From: Methylomonas sp.
GTDB lineage: Bacteria > Pseudomonadota > Gammaproteobacteria > Methylococcales > Methylomonadaceae
Length of the DNA: 32,880 nt
Direction: 5' to 3'
NCBI GenBank assembly: GCA_002929135.1
Contig: PESC01000008.1
Location: 1 to 32,880, forward strand
In this document: positions 1 to 8,769 of the stretch, in pieces
Layout of the letters: each line of letters opens with the position of its first letter
Position numbering within the stretch: position 1 is the first letter of the stretch
Notes under the pieces: generated by a model
Seen by the model: the letters and a program-made list of their open reading frames with translations, nothing else
What the model was told of the DNA's origin: nothing
Databases searched by the model: none
Translations under genes and position numbers: made by a program

Positions 1-163
1 TTGTGATGTGCTCCGAAAAGTTTTGTTTTTTGTAGTAATAGCCGATTCCGCAAACTATCTAATCTGCTGGATGTTTCACACACTTGTGATGCGTCGGCAA
101 CTGTAAGGTAGAAACAGGATTGTTGTCAATGTTTGCGAGGCTTGCGCTGCATTTATACGCAGT

Positions 164-179
164 CAAAAATGCATTTTTG
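164..179. repeat. 16-bp perfect palindrome in the gene-free left end
   Basis: The first 231 bases hold no gene that I can recognise. The only structure I see there is CAAAAATGCATTTTTG, a perfect 16-bp palindrome about 50 bp beyond the stop codon of the comEA-like gene. It could be an operator for a gene outside the window or chance in an AT-rich stretch. There is no T-tract in the right place for a terminator of the comEA-like gene. Confidence 0.25.
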
Positions 180-231
180 GAGCAATGCGCCGACCTGCTT
201 GAACATGATCGACGCACCGTTTTAGGGCGGG

Positions 232-549
232 TTATTTAGGCGACGGTTTGGCTGACTTATTATTGGCTTTAACGGCAACAGGAGCCGCTTGAGCACCGGG
301 GTCGGCGAACAAGATATCTTTCTCGTTGATCTGGACTGTTTTATCACCAATGCCACTGACATTCTTCAGATCTTCCAGCGACTTGAATTCGCCATGTTCT
401 TTTCTGTACTGAATAATGGCTTCGGCTTTTTTGGGGCCTACACCGTTCAGTGCGCTGGCAAGAGTGTCCGCATCGGCCGTGTTGATGTTGACAGGCTCTG
501 CAATCCCAATTCCTGGGCACAGCAATAACAAAGCAAGCAGCTTTCTCAT
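232..549 (-). CDS. ComEA-like helix-hairpin-helix DNA-binding protein, exported
   Basis: A 105-residue protein with an N-terminal signal peptide (MRKLLALLLLCPGIGIAEP, cleavage probably near residue 17) followed by a ComEA-type double helix-hairpin-helix domain. The hallmark pieces are VNINTADADTLASAL, then GVGPKKAEAIIQYRK, GEFKSLEDL and VSGIGDKT. In this family the domain binds double-stranded DNA without sequence specificity, in the periplasm during DNA uptake. The C-terminal 25 residues are Ala/Lys/Pro-rich and probably disordered. Length fits the small gammaproteobacterial ComEA-like proteins, not the larger membrane-anchored Bacillus form. The start is well supported by GGAGG eight bases upstream of the ATG. 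It lies downstream of cmoA-cmoB on the same strand but 133 bp away, so it may have its own promoter. Whether this organism is naturally competent cannot be seen here. Confidence 0.88.
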   Translation of the reverse strand: MRKLLALLLLCPGIGIAEPVNINTADADTLASALNGVGPKKAEAIIQYRKEHGEFKSLEDLKNVSGIGDKTVQINEKDILFADPGAQAAPVAVKANNKSAKPSPK

Positions 550-682
550 AAATCCTCCAAATTAAAGAAATAATTGAAGGCCTGAAGAACTCCTCCCCAA
601 GAAGTCTCAAACAAGCCGATCACCAGCCTAGCCGAGACGCAATCAAAGACAAGCCATGGAGTCGCCAAAATCGATCACCTCA

Positions 683-1651
683 TCACGAATCAGCGACAAA
701 AACCGCCCTGATCGGTGCTGGGTAGCCCTCGACAGTTTGACCATGATCGGCAGGATTCAGGAAATCGGCTAGCGACTGGAATGTCATCCATTCGGTTGTT
801 CGCTGCTCATCGACATTCGTTTTGGTCACATCGCACAGCCTGATATTTTTGAATCCACACCGCGCCAGCCAGTTTCGCAGCGCTGCCACGCTGGGCAAAA
901 ACCAAACGTTACGCATCTGGGCATAGCGCTGCCCTGGCAGCAGCGCAGTGTGTTCATCGCCCTCGACGACCAGGGTTTCCAGCACCAACTCACCGCCTGG
1001 CCTCAAACAGCCTTTGAGTTCGAGCAAATGATCGAGCGGCGAACGCCGATGATACAAAACCCCCATCGAAAACACGGTATCGAACAAACCCAGACCCGGT
1101 GGCACATCCTCGATGCCCAATGGCAAAACATGGACAGGCACCTGGCGACCATGCAGCCGTTTGACAGCCTCGAATTGCACGACATTCAAAAGCATAGGAT
1201 CGATACCGATCACTGTCTTTGCTCCCGCTCCCCATGCGCGCCAGCAGTGATAGCCATTGCCACACCCAACATCGAGCACCAGCCTGTTTTTTAGCGGAGC
1301 GATATGCTCAATCAGTCGCGCCCACTTCCAGTCGGAACGCCATTCGGTATCGACGTGAATGCCGAACAGCCGGTAAGGCCCTTTACGCCAGGGGTGCAAC
1401 TGCTTGAGCGTGGCAATTAGCGACTGACGAACATCCGCTGATGTATCGCTTGCAGCACCGATGCGCACCTCATTCAGACAATCGACGCTACTGGCCTCGA
1501 TGCTCGGCAGTGCATCAAGCACAGCCATCCAGCGCGCCCAGTCACCGTGGCCATTCAACACCGAATACTCGCAACGCGACTTGATTAAATCCACCCAGGC
1601 CGTCGCATTCAATCGCTCGAAAACACCCAACAGCGATGGATCGAACATCAT
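683..1651 (-). CDS. cmoB: tRNA U34 carboxymethyltransferase CmoB
   Basis: 322 residues, matching the roughly 323 of the E. coli enzyme. CmoB transfers the carboxymethyl group of carboxy-S-adenosyl-methionine to 5-hydroxyuridine at tRNA wobble position 34, giving cmo5U. The Rossmann-type SAM site is clear: [18 protein letters not shown] at about residues 124-141, then [15 protein letters not shown] and [16 protein letters not shown]. The family segments [18 protein letters not shown] (93-110) and [15 protein letters not shown] are also present. The start overlaps the cmoA stop by four bases (ATGA), so the two genes are translationally coupled, as expected for enzymes where CmoA makes the CmoB substrate. 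The second in-frame ATG, one codon later, would serve equally well. Confidence 0.96.
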   Translation of the reverse strand: MMFDPSLLGVFERLNATAWVDLIKSRCEYSVLNGHGDWARWMAVLDALPSIEASSVDCLNEVRIGAASDTSADVRQSLIATLKQLHPWRKGPYRLFGIHVDTEWRSDWKWARLIEHIAPLKNRLVLDVGCGNGYHCWRAWGAGAKTVIGIDPMLLNVVQFEAVKRLHGRQVPVHVLPLGIEDVPPGLGLFDTVFSMGVLYHRRSPLDHLLELKGCLRPGGELVLETLVVEGDEHTALLPGQRYAQMRNVWFLPSVAALRNWLARCGFKNIRLCDVTKTNVDEQRTTEWMTFQSLADFLNPADHGQTVEGYPAPIRAVFVADS

Positions 1652-2373
1652 TTGAGCGCAATCATCGAGGCAAATTTGAAATACTGAAACCAGACCTCCA
1701 CGCTATCGAACCCCGCTTCGATCAAGCGTCGCTGATGAATGGCAAACGACTCGGCCACCAACACGTTTTCCAGCGCCGCACGTTTCTGACTGATTTCCAA
1801 ATCGCTGTAGCCTTGCATTTTCTTGAACAGATGATGCATTTCGGTGTGCAAAGCCTGTTGGTGCACATTATCAACCGCCAGCTTCTCCGACAAAATCAGA
1901 ACACCACCGGGCAATAGACCTCGATAAATTTTGTTGATGAGTGCGGCACGATCGCAGAGCGGTATGAACTGCAAGGTGAAATTCAAAACCACGACCGAAG
2001 CATTGGCAATATCGATATCGCGTATGTCGGCACAAATGACATCAATATCGACAACGCCTAGCTGCAACCGGCTTTCAAGTTGATCGATCATCGCTTGCGA
2101 ATTATCGACCGCGACAATTTTACAGTTTGTCGCTGTAATCTGGCTACGCATCGCCAATGACGCTGCACCCAGCGAACACCCCAAGTCGTAACAAACACTG
2201 TCGTTCTGACTGAATCGACCCGCCAGCAAACCAATGGCCGAAATAATCGCACCGTAACCCGGCACGGAACGCTCGATCATGTCGGGAAACACATCGACAA
2301 CGGCCCGATCGAATCGGAACGCCGCAATGTCACCAAGCGGGTTGGCGTAAAGGGAGTCTTTTTTGAAGGGCAT
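1648..2373 (-). CDS. cmoA: carboxy-S-adenosyl-L-methionine synthase CmoA
   Basis: 241 residues in a class I methyltransferase fold. CmoA converts SAM and prephenate to carboxy-SAM, the donor used by CmoB. Visible family features are the N-terminal [18 protein letters not shown] block, the SAM loop [14 protein letters not shown] (62-75), [18 protein letters not shown], and [20 protein letters not shown] chose the ATG at 2373, not the TTG one codon earlier, because GGGAGG lies seven bases upstream. That ribosome-binding site sits in the 3' arm of a strong hairpin (2381-2404), so translation may be restrained by RNA structure. The gene overlaps cmoB by four bases and follows an mlaC-like gene 42 bp upstream on the same strand. 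Confidence 0.95.
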   Translation of the reverse strand: MPFKKDSLYANPLGDIAAFRFDRAVVDVFPDMIERSVPGYGAIISAIGLLAGRFSQNDSVCYDLGCSLGAASLAMRSQITATNCKIVAVDNSQAMIDQLESRLQLGVVDIDVICADIRDIDIANASVVVLNFTLQFIPLCDRAALINKIYRGLLPGGVLILSEKLAVDNVHQQALHTEMHHLFKKMQGYSDLEISQKRAALENVLVAESFAIHQRRLIEAGFDSVEVWFQYFKFASMIALK

Positions 2374-2380
2374 CAAAACA

Positions 2381-2404
2381 CCTCCCGGAACAAAATCCGG
2401 GAGG
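2381..2404 (-). promoter_or_regulatory. Hairpin carrying the cmoA ribosome-binding site
   Basis: A perfect 9-bp inverted repeat, CCTCCCGGA and TCCGGGAGG with a six-base loop, lies between the mlaC-like gene and cmoA. On the minus-strand transcript its 3' arm contains GGGAGG, the ribosome-binding site of cmoA, and is followed by TGTTTTG and then the ATG. It could act as a weak terminator for the upstream gene, as a ribosome-site-masking hairpin for cmoA, or as both. The T-tract is interrupted, so full termination is doubtful. Confidence 0.6.
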
Positions 2405-2415
2405 CCAAGAAGGGG

Positions 2416-3054
2416 TCAGGAGTGATTTTTGACCGACAAGGCTTCGCTATTGCGTTTTGCCAGTTGATTGATGACTTCCTGCAACGAGCCGGTTTTCTCG
2501 ACTTCCGCTCTGAAGCTGGTTCGATAATTGGTCACTAAACTGACACCCTCGATAAGAATGTCATACACCTTCCACTCCCCTTGCTGATTCAGCATTCGGT
2601 AACTCACCGCTATGGGCTGCAAGCCCGGCTGCAATATCTCGGTTCTTACCATCACCTTGCGCGGATCCTCGTCGGGATTGATGGGCAAATAGCGAATGGA
2701 CCAATCCTTGAATTCGACAAACGCCCGCGAATAAGTCCGGATCAACAAGGTCTGGAATTCTTTCTTGAAGCTTTCCCGCTCGGCAGGTGACGCATCTCGC
2801 CACAAACGTCCCAGCACTAGCGACGAAATTAGATCGAAATCGGCATGGGGATAAATCACGGTATGGACGAACTGATTAATTTTACGGAAATCGTCTCGAA
2901 ACCCTGGCTCTTTCATTTGCGCCTTGAGCCTGTTCGACACGTTTTCTATGATTTGCTGCGGCTCCTGCAAATCGGCTTTTGCCACCCCTGTCATCATCGA
3001 CAGCATGGCAAAGCAACTTAATACCCAAAACACGGCTATTTTTTCACGTCTCAT
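2416..3054 (-). CDS. MlaC/Ttg2D-family periplasmic phospholipid-binding protein
   Basis: 212 residues from the chosen start, close to E. coli MlaC (211). The N-terminus MRREKIAVFWVLSCFAML... ending in GVAKA before DLQEPQ is a typical signal peptide, so the product is periplasmic. Family features include an N-terminal helical stretch, FVHTVIYPHADFDLISSLVLGRLW, then FKKEFQTLLIRTYSRAFVEF, and a beta-rich half with WKVYDILIEGVSLVTNYRTSF, which is highly characteristic. MlaC proteins shuttle phospholipids between outer- and inner-membrane Mla complexes. The usual partners mlaFEDB are not here, so this is a solitary copy. The longer reading frame begins with TTG at 3087 and lacks a ribosome-binding site; the ATG at 3054 has GAGTGG upstream and puts the signal peptide at the N-terminus. 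Confidence 0.88.
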   Translation of the reverse strand: MRREKIAVFWVLSCFAMLSMMTGVAKADLQEPQQIIENVSNRLKAQMKEPGFRDDFRKINQFVHTVIYPHADFDLISSLVLGRLWRDASPAERESFKKEFQTLLIRTYSRAFVEFKDWSIRYLPINPDEDPRKVMVRTEILQPGLQPIAVSYRMLNQQGEWKVYDILIEGVSLVTNYRTSFRAEVEKTGSLQEVINQLAKRNSEALSVKNHS

Positions 3055-3075
3055 TTTCAACCACTCTAAAGTTAA

Positions 3076-4218
<1,143 letters not shown>

Positions 4219-4234
4219 TCCAAGAGGAATACCC

Positions 4235-4813
4235 ATGTCCGACATCAACGAAACCGCCGACGAAACCATCAGCGACGATAGTGCGACAGAATCGCCAAAA
4301 CACTATCTTGGGCTGGAAGAAGGCATTTTCATCCTGATGGTCGTGCTGTCACTCACAGGCATCAGCGTCACCAACTTTTCAGTGCATGACGGCTATGGCT
4401 ACTGGTTGTTCATGGTTTTCGTATTCGGCCTGGTTTCCATCGTCGTGTCCTGGTTGCAAAGCCGGACGAATGACAACGATTTCAGCATCATCATCAAACA
4501 ACAAGGCCTGCACTGGTTTCATACCCTGGTTATCGTCGCGGCTGCGTCCTTGCTCAACAAATCCGGCCAATTGTCGGAAATCGCCGCCACCTTGGTCGTT
4601 CTCCTGATTCTGGCACTGGCCACCATGCTCGACGGTTTCCGCATCGGTTGGCAGTTCAGCCTGCTTGGATTCTTTCTGGCAAGCTGCGCCCTGATCATCG
4701 CCTATGTGCAACCCTTCATGTGGTACTGCATCGGCCTGGCCATACTGGTGATCGCCGCAACCCTGCTGTGGGCGCGCTGGATGCCCACATTGCAGCCCCC
4801 TCATGACGATTGA
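4235..4813 (+). CDS. Hypothetical six-helix inner-membrane protein
   Basis: I do not recognise this family. The 192-residue protein has an acidic soluble N-terminus (about 28 residues) and then six probable membrane helices at about 31-48, 55-74, 94-108, 116-132, 141-158 and 161-180. There is no signal peptide and no obvious catalytic or metal-binding motif. The polar loop QSRTNDNDFSIIIKQQGLHW between helices 2 and 3 is the most distinctive part. AGAGGAA precedes the ATG at good distance. It starts 16 bp after hemB and its last 11 bases overlap aroE, so the three genes are almost certainly co-transcribed and aroE translation is probably coupled to this gene. Confidence 0.85.
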   Translation: MSDINETADETISDDSATESPKHYLGLEEGIFILMVVLSLTGISVTNFSVHDGYGYWLFMVFVFGLVSIVVSWLQSRTNDNDFSIIIKQQGLHWFHTLVIVAAASLLNKSGQLSEIAATLVVLLILALATMLDGFRIGWQFSLLGFFLASCALIIAYVQPFMWYCIGLAILVIAATLLWARWMPTLQPPHDD

Positions 4814-5645
4814 CCACTATGCCGTATTCGGCCACCCCATCAAGCACAGCAAATCGCCGCTGATACACCGCCTGTTCGCCGAACAAACCGGGCAACCCCT
4901 GATCTACACGGCAGAAGATGTGCCGCAACAGGCATTTGCCATGGCCATCGAACGATTTTTCTTGAACGGTGGACGCGGACTGAACTGCACACTGCCACTC
5001 AAGGAACTGGCCTGGCAAACCGCCAGCCATCTCACCCCTCGCGCACAACGAGCCAAAGCCGTCAATACGCTGACCCTGCAAGCCGATAACACGCTCTTGG
5101 GCGACAACACCGACGGCATCGGCCTGCTCAACGATCTAACCCACAACCACGGCATCGCCATCAAAAACCAGCGCATCCTGATTCTGGGCGCTGGCGGCGC
5201 CACCCGTGGCATCATCGCCCCCCTGCTCGACCACGGCGCTACCAACATCGTCATCGCCAACCGTACTCCCGAAAAGGCACACTTCATCGCCCAGGAATTC
5301 CAGGATCTCGGCGATGTAACAGGGTGCGGCTACCCCGCCCTCGAAAACCAGCGCTTCGATCTTCTCATCAACGCCACCTCGGCCAGTTTGAGTGGTGATT
5401 TACCCCCTCTGCCGCCTAAGCTGCTGCGCGACAATGCAAGCTGCTATGACCTGGCCTACGCCGACCGGCCCACGGCATTCATGGACTGGTCACACCGCCA
5501 CGGCGCCCGTCTGGCGCTCGATGGCTTGGGTATGCTAGCGGAACAAGCGGCGGAAGCCTTCTATATTTGGCGCAACATTCGGCCTGAAACCGCAACCGTC
5601 ATCGCCTACCTGAATCAGCAGCGGCAACACGGCATTCCATCTTGA
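4803..5645 (+). CDS. aroE: Shikimate dehydrogenase (NADP+)
   Basis: 280 residues, close to the 272 of E. coli AroE. It reduces 3-dehydroshikimate to shikimate in aromatic amino acid synthesis. Substrate-binding GHPIKHSKSP (10-19) and the catalytic pair K67 (NCTLPLKE) and D104 (DNTDGIGL) are present. The dinucleotide loop ILGAGGATRG (127-136) and the NRTPEKA segment after the second strand fit NADP+ preference. INATSASL and DGLGMLAEQAAEAF complete the family pattern. The usual NVTVPFKE has drifted to NCTLPLKE, leaving the lysine intact. The start lies inside the end of the membrane-protein gene and has no good ribosome-binding site of its own, consistent with coupling. Confidence 0.95.
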   Translation: MTIDHYAVFGHPIKHSKSPLIHRLFAEQTGQPLIYTAEDVPQQAFAMAIERFFLNGGRGLNCTLPLKELAWQTASHLTPRAQRAKAVNTLTLQADNTLLGDNTDGIGLLNDLTHNHGIAIKNQRILILGAGGATRGIIAPLLDHGATNIVIANRTPEKAHFIAQEFQDLGDVTGCGYPALENQRFDLLINATSASLSGDLPPLPPKLLRDNASCYDLAYADRPTAFMDWSHRHGARLALDGLGMLAEQAAEAFYIWRNIRPETATVIAYLNQQRQHGIPS

Positions 5646-5688
5646 ACGCCCGCATCATCCACCACCCGGCAGCAACCCATCACCTCTC

Positions 5689-6963
5689 ATGACCTCGTTC
5701 AAAAACCTGCTCCGCAAATTCCAGGCCTCGCCCGATGAACCACAAAGCGGCGAAAAAATCACGCCTGCCGTTCTCGAACAATTGTTTCCGATACGCAACC
5801 TCAGCGAAGAAATCCGCCAAAGCTTTGCATCCGAAGCCTTTGCTGAGCGATTGATTGCCGGTGCCACACTGTTTTCAATAGACAGCGAAGCCGATTCGGC
5901 CATTTATTTGTTAAAGGGCAGCGTTTCCATCACCGACAAAAACGGCAAAACATACGATGTCGATGCTGGCAGCGCCCAATCGATATTCCCGCTGTGTAGC
6001 GGCCACATCCACACCACCACCGCCACCGCCAAAACCGACATCAGCATTTTGAGGGTGTCGCCCAGCATCATGGCCACCAACAACCGCTGCGAACACAAGA
6101 CATTGCCCATCCCGGAAAATCTGAGGCAAAACCGCCTGCTGGCGCTGTTTGCCGATCATTACCAGAATCACAACCTCGAAATCCCCACCCTGCCGCAAGT
6201 CGCTCTGAAGCTGCGGCAAGCCATACAACACGATGTCAACCTGAACGAAGCCGCTGAAATCATCCATCTCGATCCGGCCATATCCGCCAAACTGATCGAG
6301 GTTGCCAATTGTCCGCTGTATCTGACACTCATACCCGCGCGTAACTGCTTCGACGCCATCAAACGCATAGGCCTGAACGCAACCCGCAGCCTGGTAACCG
6401 CGCTGAGCCTGAAGCAAATTTTCAATACCCGGTCGCCGCTGGTCAAAACCCGGATGAAAACCTTATGGCAGCAAAGCCTGTATCTATCTGCACTCAGCCA
6501 TGTTCTGGCCTCGACCAGCCAACAGCAAAACCCTGAAGACGCCCTGCTCGCTGGCCTGATCAGCGATATTGGCGCCATCCCGTTCCTGAGTTTCATCGCC
6601 AATCTGCCAGCAGACTTCATCAACGAGTACGAAATCGAACAAGCATTGCCTGTAGTCATCGGCCCTGTAGGTACAACCGTACTGAAAGAATGGCAATTTG
6701 CAGAAGAATTCGTTCATGTCGCGCTGAATTCACGCGACTGGTACCAAAACGACAACCGAACCCTGTCACTGACCGACGTCGTCGTACTATCGCGCCTGCA
6801 CGCAACGATAGGTCAGAAATCCGGCCTCGAACTGCCGATGATCCATTCCATACCTGCCGCAAGCAAATTGAAGAACATGGCGCTGTCCCCGGAAAATACC
6901 TTGGGCATACTGCACGATGCCAAAACCAGGATTCACGAATCGCTTTCAATTTTCAACAGTTAA
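5689..6963 (+). CDS. HDOD-domain signalling protein with N-terminal cyclic-nucleotide-like module
   Basis: 424 residues, soluble. Residues about 20-135 resemble the cNMP/CAP beta-barrel: AGATLFSIDSEADSAIYLLKG, a hydrophobic strand pattern, then TATAKTDISILRVS. The arginine/glutamate phosphate cassette of true cAMP binders is not obvious, so the ligand is unknown. From about residue 165 comes an HDOD domain: LEIPTLPQVALKLRQAI, IIHLDPAISAKLIEVANCP, AIKRIGLNATRSLVTALSL, then a long helical part with AGLISDIGAIPFL. HDOD proteins lack the catalytic HD pair and act in regulatory networks. The ATG has no clear ribosome-binding site. It lies 43 bp after aroE and is followed by a frameshifted paralogue of its N-terminal module. 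Confidence 0.85.
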   Translation: MTSFKNLLRKFQASPDEPQSGEKITPAVLEQLFPIRNLSEEIRQSFASEAFAERLIAGATLFSIDSEADSAIYLLKGSVSITDKNGKTYDVDAGSAQSIFPLCSGHIHTTTATAKTDISILRVSPSIMATNNRCEHKTLPIPENLRQNRLLALFADHYQNHNLEIPTLPQVALKLRQAIQHDVNLNEAAEIIHLDPAISAKLIEVANCPLYLTLIPARNCFDAIKRIGLNATRSLVTALSLKQIFNTRSPLVKTRMKTLWQQSLYLSALSHVLASTSQQQNPEDALLAGLISDIGAIPFLSFIANLPADFINEYEIEQALPVVIGPVGTTVLKEWQFAEEFVHVALNSRDWYQNDNRTLSLTDVVVLSRLHATIGQKSGLELPMIHSIPAASKLKNMALSPENTLGILHDAKTRIHESLSIFNS

Positions 6964-6976
6964 ACAGCTGACCCCA

Positions 6977-7486
6977 ATGTTCTGGAATTTCCGTAAAAAA
7001 TCCGAAACGACAGCCGCCAAAACAAACCGATCGGTGGCTAACGAGGCTGTCACACAATTACCGCTGGGTTACCTCAAAAACTGATACCCATCGACACATT
7101 GACCGAGGCTGAACTCAACGCCTTGCCAATCACGCTAACGCACTTCAAGCCCGGACAAATCATTTTCAATCGCGGCGATTATTTCGACAGCCTGAGTTAC
7201 CTATACAACGGTGACGTATTTCTGGAATCCAGTAGCGACCACGGCCAGCTGGTTGAATCCGGGATATTCAAAGCCAGTTATCCGCTATCGCCCCATAACA
7301 TTCATCCCTTCACCGCAATTGCGAAAACGCAAACCTCAATTGCCTGTATGCCGCTGTCACTGCTGGAAACCGGCAGCCAGGCGACACTTGCCTATTATCT
7401 CGGACAGACTCCTGGAAGAGACTGTTCAGTTTTTCAGCGACAGCTCTCAAGTAGCTTGTTTTTATGCAAATAATCCCAGTCATTGA
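6977..7486 (+). pseudogene. Cyclic-nucleotide-like (CAP-barrel) domain gene, broken by two compensating frameshifts
   Basis: Read in one frame, the gene starts at an ATG (MFWNFRKKSETTAAK...) and stops after 35 codons at TGA 7082-7084. The natural continuation LIPIDTLTEAELNALP lies one frame back; an extra A in the A5 run at 7076-7080 would join them as GYLKKLIPIDTL. The barrel region then runs to about 7400 (LAYY), where a shift the other way restores the first frame and gives DRLLEETVQFFSDSS to a TGA at 7484-7486. Joined, it would encode about 169 residues. It is paralogous to the N-terminus of the preceding HDOD protein: compare YPLSPHNIHPFTAIAKTQTSIACM with FPLCSGHIHTTTATAKTDISILRV (each quoted part is one aligned block). 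Sequencing error, a true pseudogene or recoding are all possible. Its end overlaps the next gene. Confidence 0.6.
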
Positions 7487-8177
7487 TTTGAAAGGCGGTC
7501 AGGTAGTACACGCCGTGCGTGGTGAGCGCAAGGCGTATCAAGCGATTGATCGGCATTCCGGGCTGACCCGATCAACAACGCTGGCAGGCGTGGTGGCGGA
7601 TTTTTTGTCATTGTTTCCATTCCAGACGTTTTATATTGCCGACCTTGATGCCATTACCGGCGTCGGCAGCCATGGCGATGCCATCGATAAGCTCTGCGCC
7701 CGCTTTCCGGCCATCGAGTTCTGGATAGATAATGGACAAGACCTAACCGCCGAGGCGTTGCGCTACGACAACCAAACCGTGGTCATCGGCACCGAATCGC
7801 AGACGGGCAACCCAACACCTGTCAACGATGACGGCATTCTGTCGCTGGATTTCAAAAACGGCGCAGCCGTGGGACATCCGGATTGGTTCGGGCGCAGCGA
7901 TTATTGGCCCAAGCGGGTGATAGCGATGACCTTGCAGAAAGTTGGCACACAAACCGGGCCGGATTTCGCGCTATTGACCCATCTGCGCAAAACCTCGCCA
8001 CAAACCCATTTCATCGCGGCGGGCGGCATTCGCGGTTACGATGATTTATGCCAGCTTTCCGGTCTTGGTATTCAATCGGCACTGGTGGCGACTGCGTTGC
8101 ACAGTGGCGCCCTCGACAGCGCGGCTCTACAAACATTGCAGGCAAAAAAATACCCCGGCAAGCCGGGGTATTTTTAA
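7464..8177 (+). CDS. HisA/HisF-related TIM-barrel protein of the C1/methanopterin type
   Basis: 237 residues. The N-terminus IIPVIDLKGGQVVHAVRG resembles HisA but is more typical of the HisA/HisF-related family known from methanogenic archaea and H4MPT-dependent methylotrophs. Catalytic-type aspartates sit in VIDLKGG and LSLDFKNG, and a phosphate-binding end is suggested by IAAGGIRGYDDL and ALVATALHSGAL. True HisA proteins carry longer canonical phosphate loops, and no other his genes are near, so histidine synthesis is unlikely. A role in methanopterin or methanofuran cofactor synthesis is inferred from its position facing the fae operon. The last codons (YPGKPGYF and stop) are encoded by the arms of a Rho-independent terminator. 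No ribosome-binding site is evident; the start overlaps the preceding broken gene. Confidence 0.83.
   Translation: MQIIPVIDLKGGQVVHAVRGERKAYQAIDRHSGLTRSTTLAGVVADFLSLFPFQTFYIADLDAITGVGSHGDAIDKLCARFPAIEFWIDNGQDLTAEALRYDNQTVVIGTESQTGNPTPVNDDGILSLDFKNGAAVGHPDWFGRSDYWPKRVIAMTLQKVGTQTGPDFALLTHLRKTSPQTHFIAAGGIRGYDDLCQLSGLGIQSALVATALHSGALDSAALQTLQAKKYPGKPGYF
8147..8176. terminator. Bidirectional Rho-independent terminator inside the end of the HisA-like gene
   Basis: A perfect 14-bp inverted repeat with a two-base loop: A-rich flank, ATACCCCGGC, AA, GCCGGGGTAT, then TTTTT. Because the arms end in A and T tracts it should stop transcripts from both sides, which suits the convergent HisA-like gene and fae. 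It lies within the reading frame: the stop codon of the HisA-like gene (8175-8177) overlaps its right edge. Confidence 0.9.
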
Positions 8178-8200
8178 CAGGCATTCAATCGAACGAACGA

Positions 8201-8716
8201 TTAAACCTTGTTGGCTGCGAATGGGTGTTTCGCTTCTTTCTTGGCAGCAACCACTTCTTTCGCGGTAGGCGAGCCAGCAACGGCACGAGCAATCGCTTCT
8301 TTGGTTGCGGTGTAGTTGTACTGCTCGATTTTGGCATCGTCTTCAGCCAGCCAGTGGATGAAAACACCAACGGAAACGAACAGGTCATCGGCTTCGTCGG
8401 CTGGAATGGTGCCGTCTTCGACAGAATCCGCAACCGCCATTGCAACACCGCGTTGCGCAGGTCCGAACATTTGAACTGCTTGTTTGGAGCCTTTGATGGT
8501 GACTTTGTTGAACAGAATGGTTGCTGGTTTAACCATCAGATTAGGTGCAACAACCGCCAACAGAGTTGAAAAGCCATCTTTGTTGTTGGTCAGTGCGTTT
8601 GCAAATGCCGTTTCAGCGGCTGAACCGCGTGGTCCGATGATCAAGTCGATGTGAGCAACTTCGTTACCGTCGCCTACCAAAGATTCGCCGACACGCATGT
8701 TTGTGATTTTTGCCAT
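8201..8716 (-). CDS. fae: Formaldehyde-activating enzyme Fae
   Basis: 171 residues, the normal length. Fae catalyses condensation of formaldehyde with tetrahydromethanopterin to methylene-H4MPT in the cytoplasm, the entry to formaldehyde oxidation in methylotrophs. The N-terminus reads [20 protein letters not shown] with His22, the residue assigned a catalytic role in the Methylobacterium enzyme. [29 protein letters not shown] and [16 protein letters not shown] are further family signatures. AGGGGAT lies eight bases before the ATG. The gene is 46 bp after the CitG-like gene on the same strand; since fae is usually very highly expressed, an extra promoter near or inside the end of that gene is likely. 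It ends at the bidirectional terminator shared with the HisA-like gene. Confidence 0.97.
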   Translation of the reverse strand: MAKITNMRVGESLVGDGNEVAHIDLIIGPRGSAAETAFANALTNNKDGFSTLLAVVAPNLMVKPATILFNKVTIKGSKQAVQMFGPAQRGVAMAVADSVEDGTIPADEADDLFVSVGVFIHWLAEDDAKIEQYNYTATKEAIARAVAGSPTAKEVVAAKKEAKHPFAANKV

Positions 8717-8755
8717 TTTGAATTTATCCCCTAAAGATAAGATTGAACCAAAAAA

Positions 8756-8769
8756 AATTTAATTAAATT
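8756..8769 (-). repeat. AT-only palindrome upstream of fae
   Basis: AATTTAATTAAATT is a perfect 14-bp palindrome that contains the stop codon of the CitG-like gene; on the minus strand it is followed by a run of T. It could be a weak terminator, an UP-like element for a separate fae promoter, or nothing. I cannot identify matching -35 and -10 boxes in the 46-bp gap. Confidence 0.25.

Noticed and set aside
7076-7084. Programmed -1 frameshift at CAAAAAC before TGA
   Set aside because: The site lacks the repeated first base of a classical slippery heptamer and a second shift downstream would also be needed; kept as a possibility only in the pseudogene finding.
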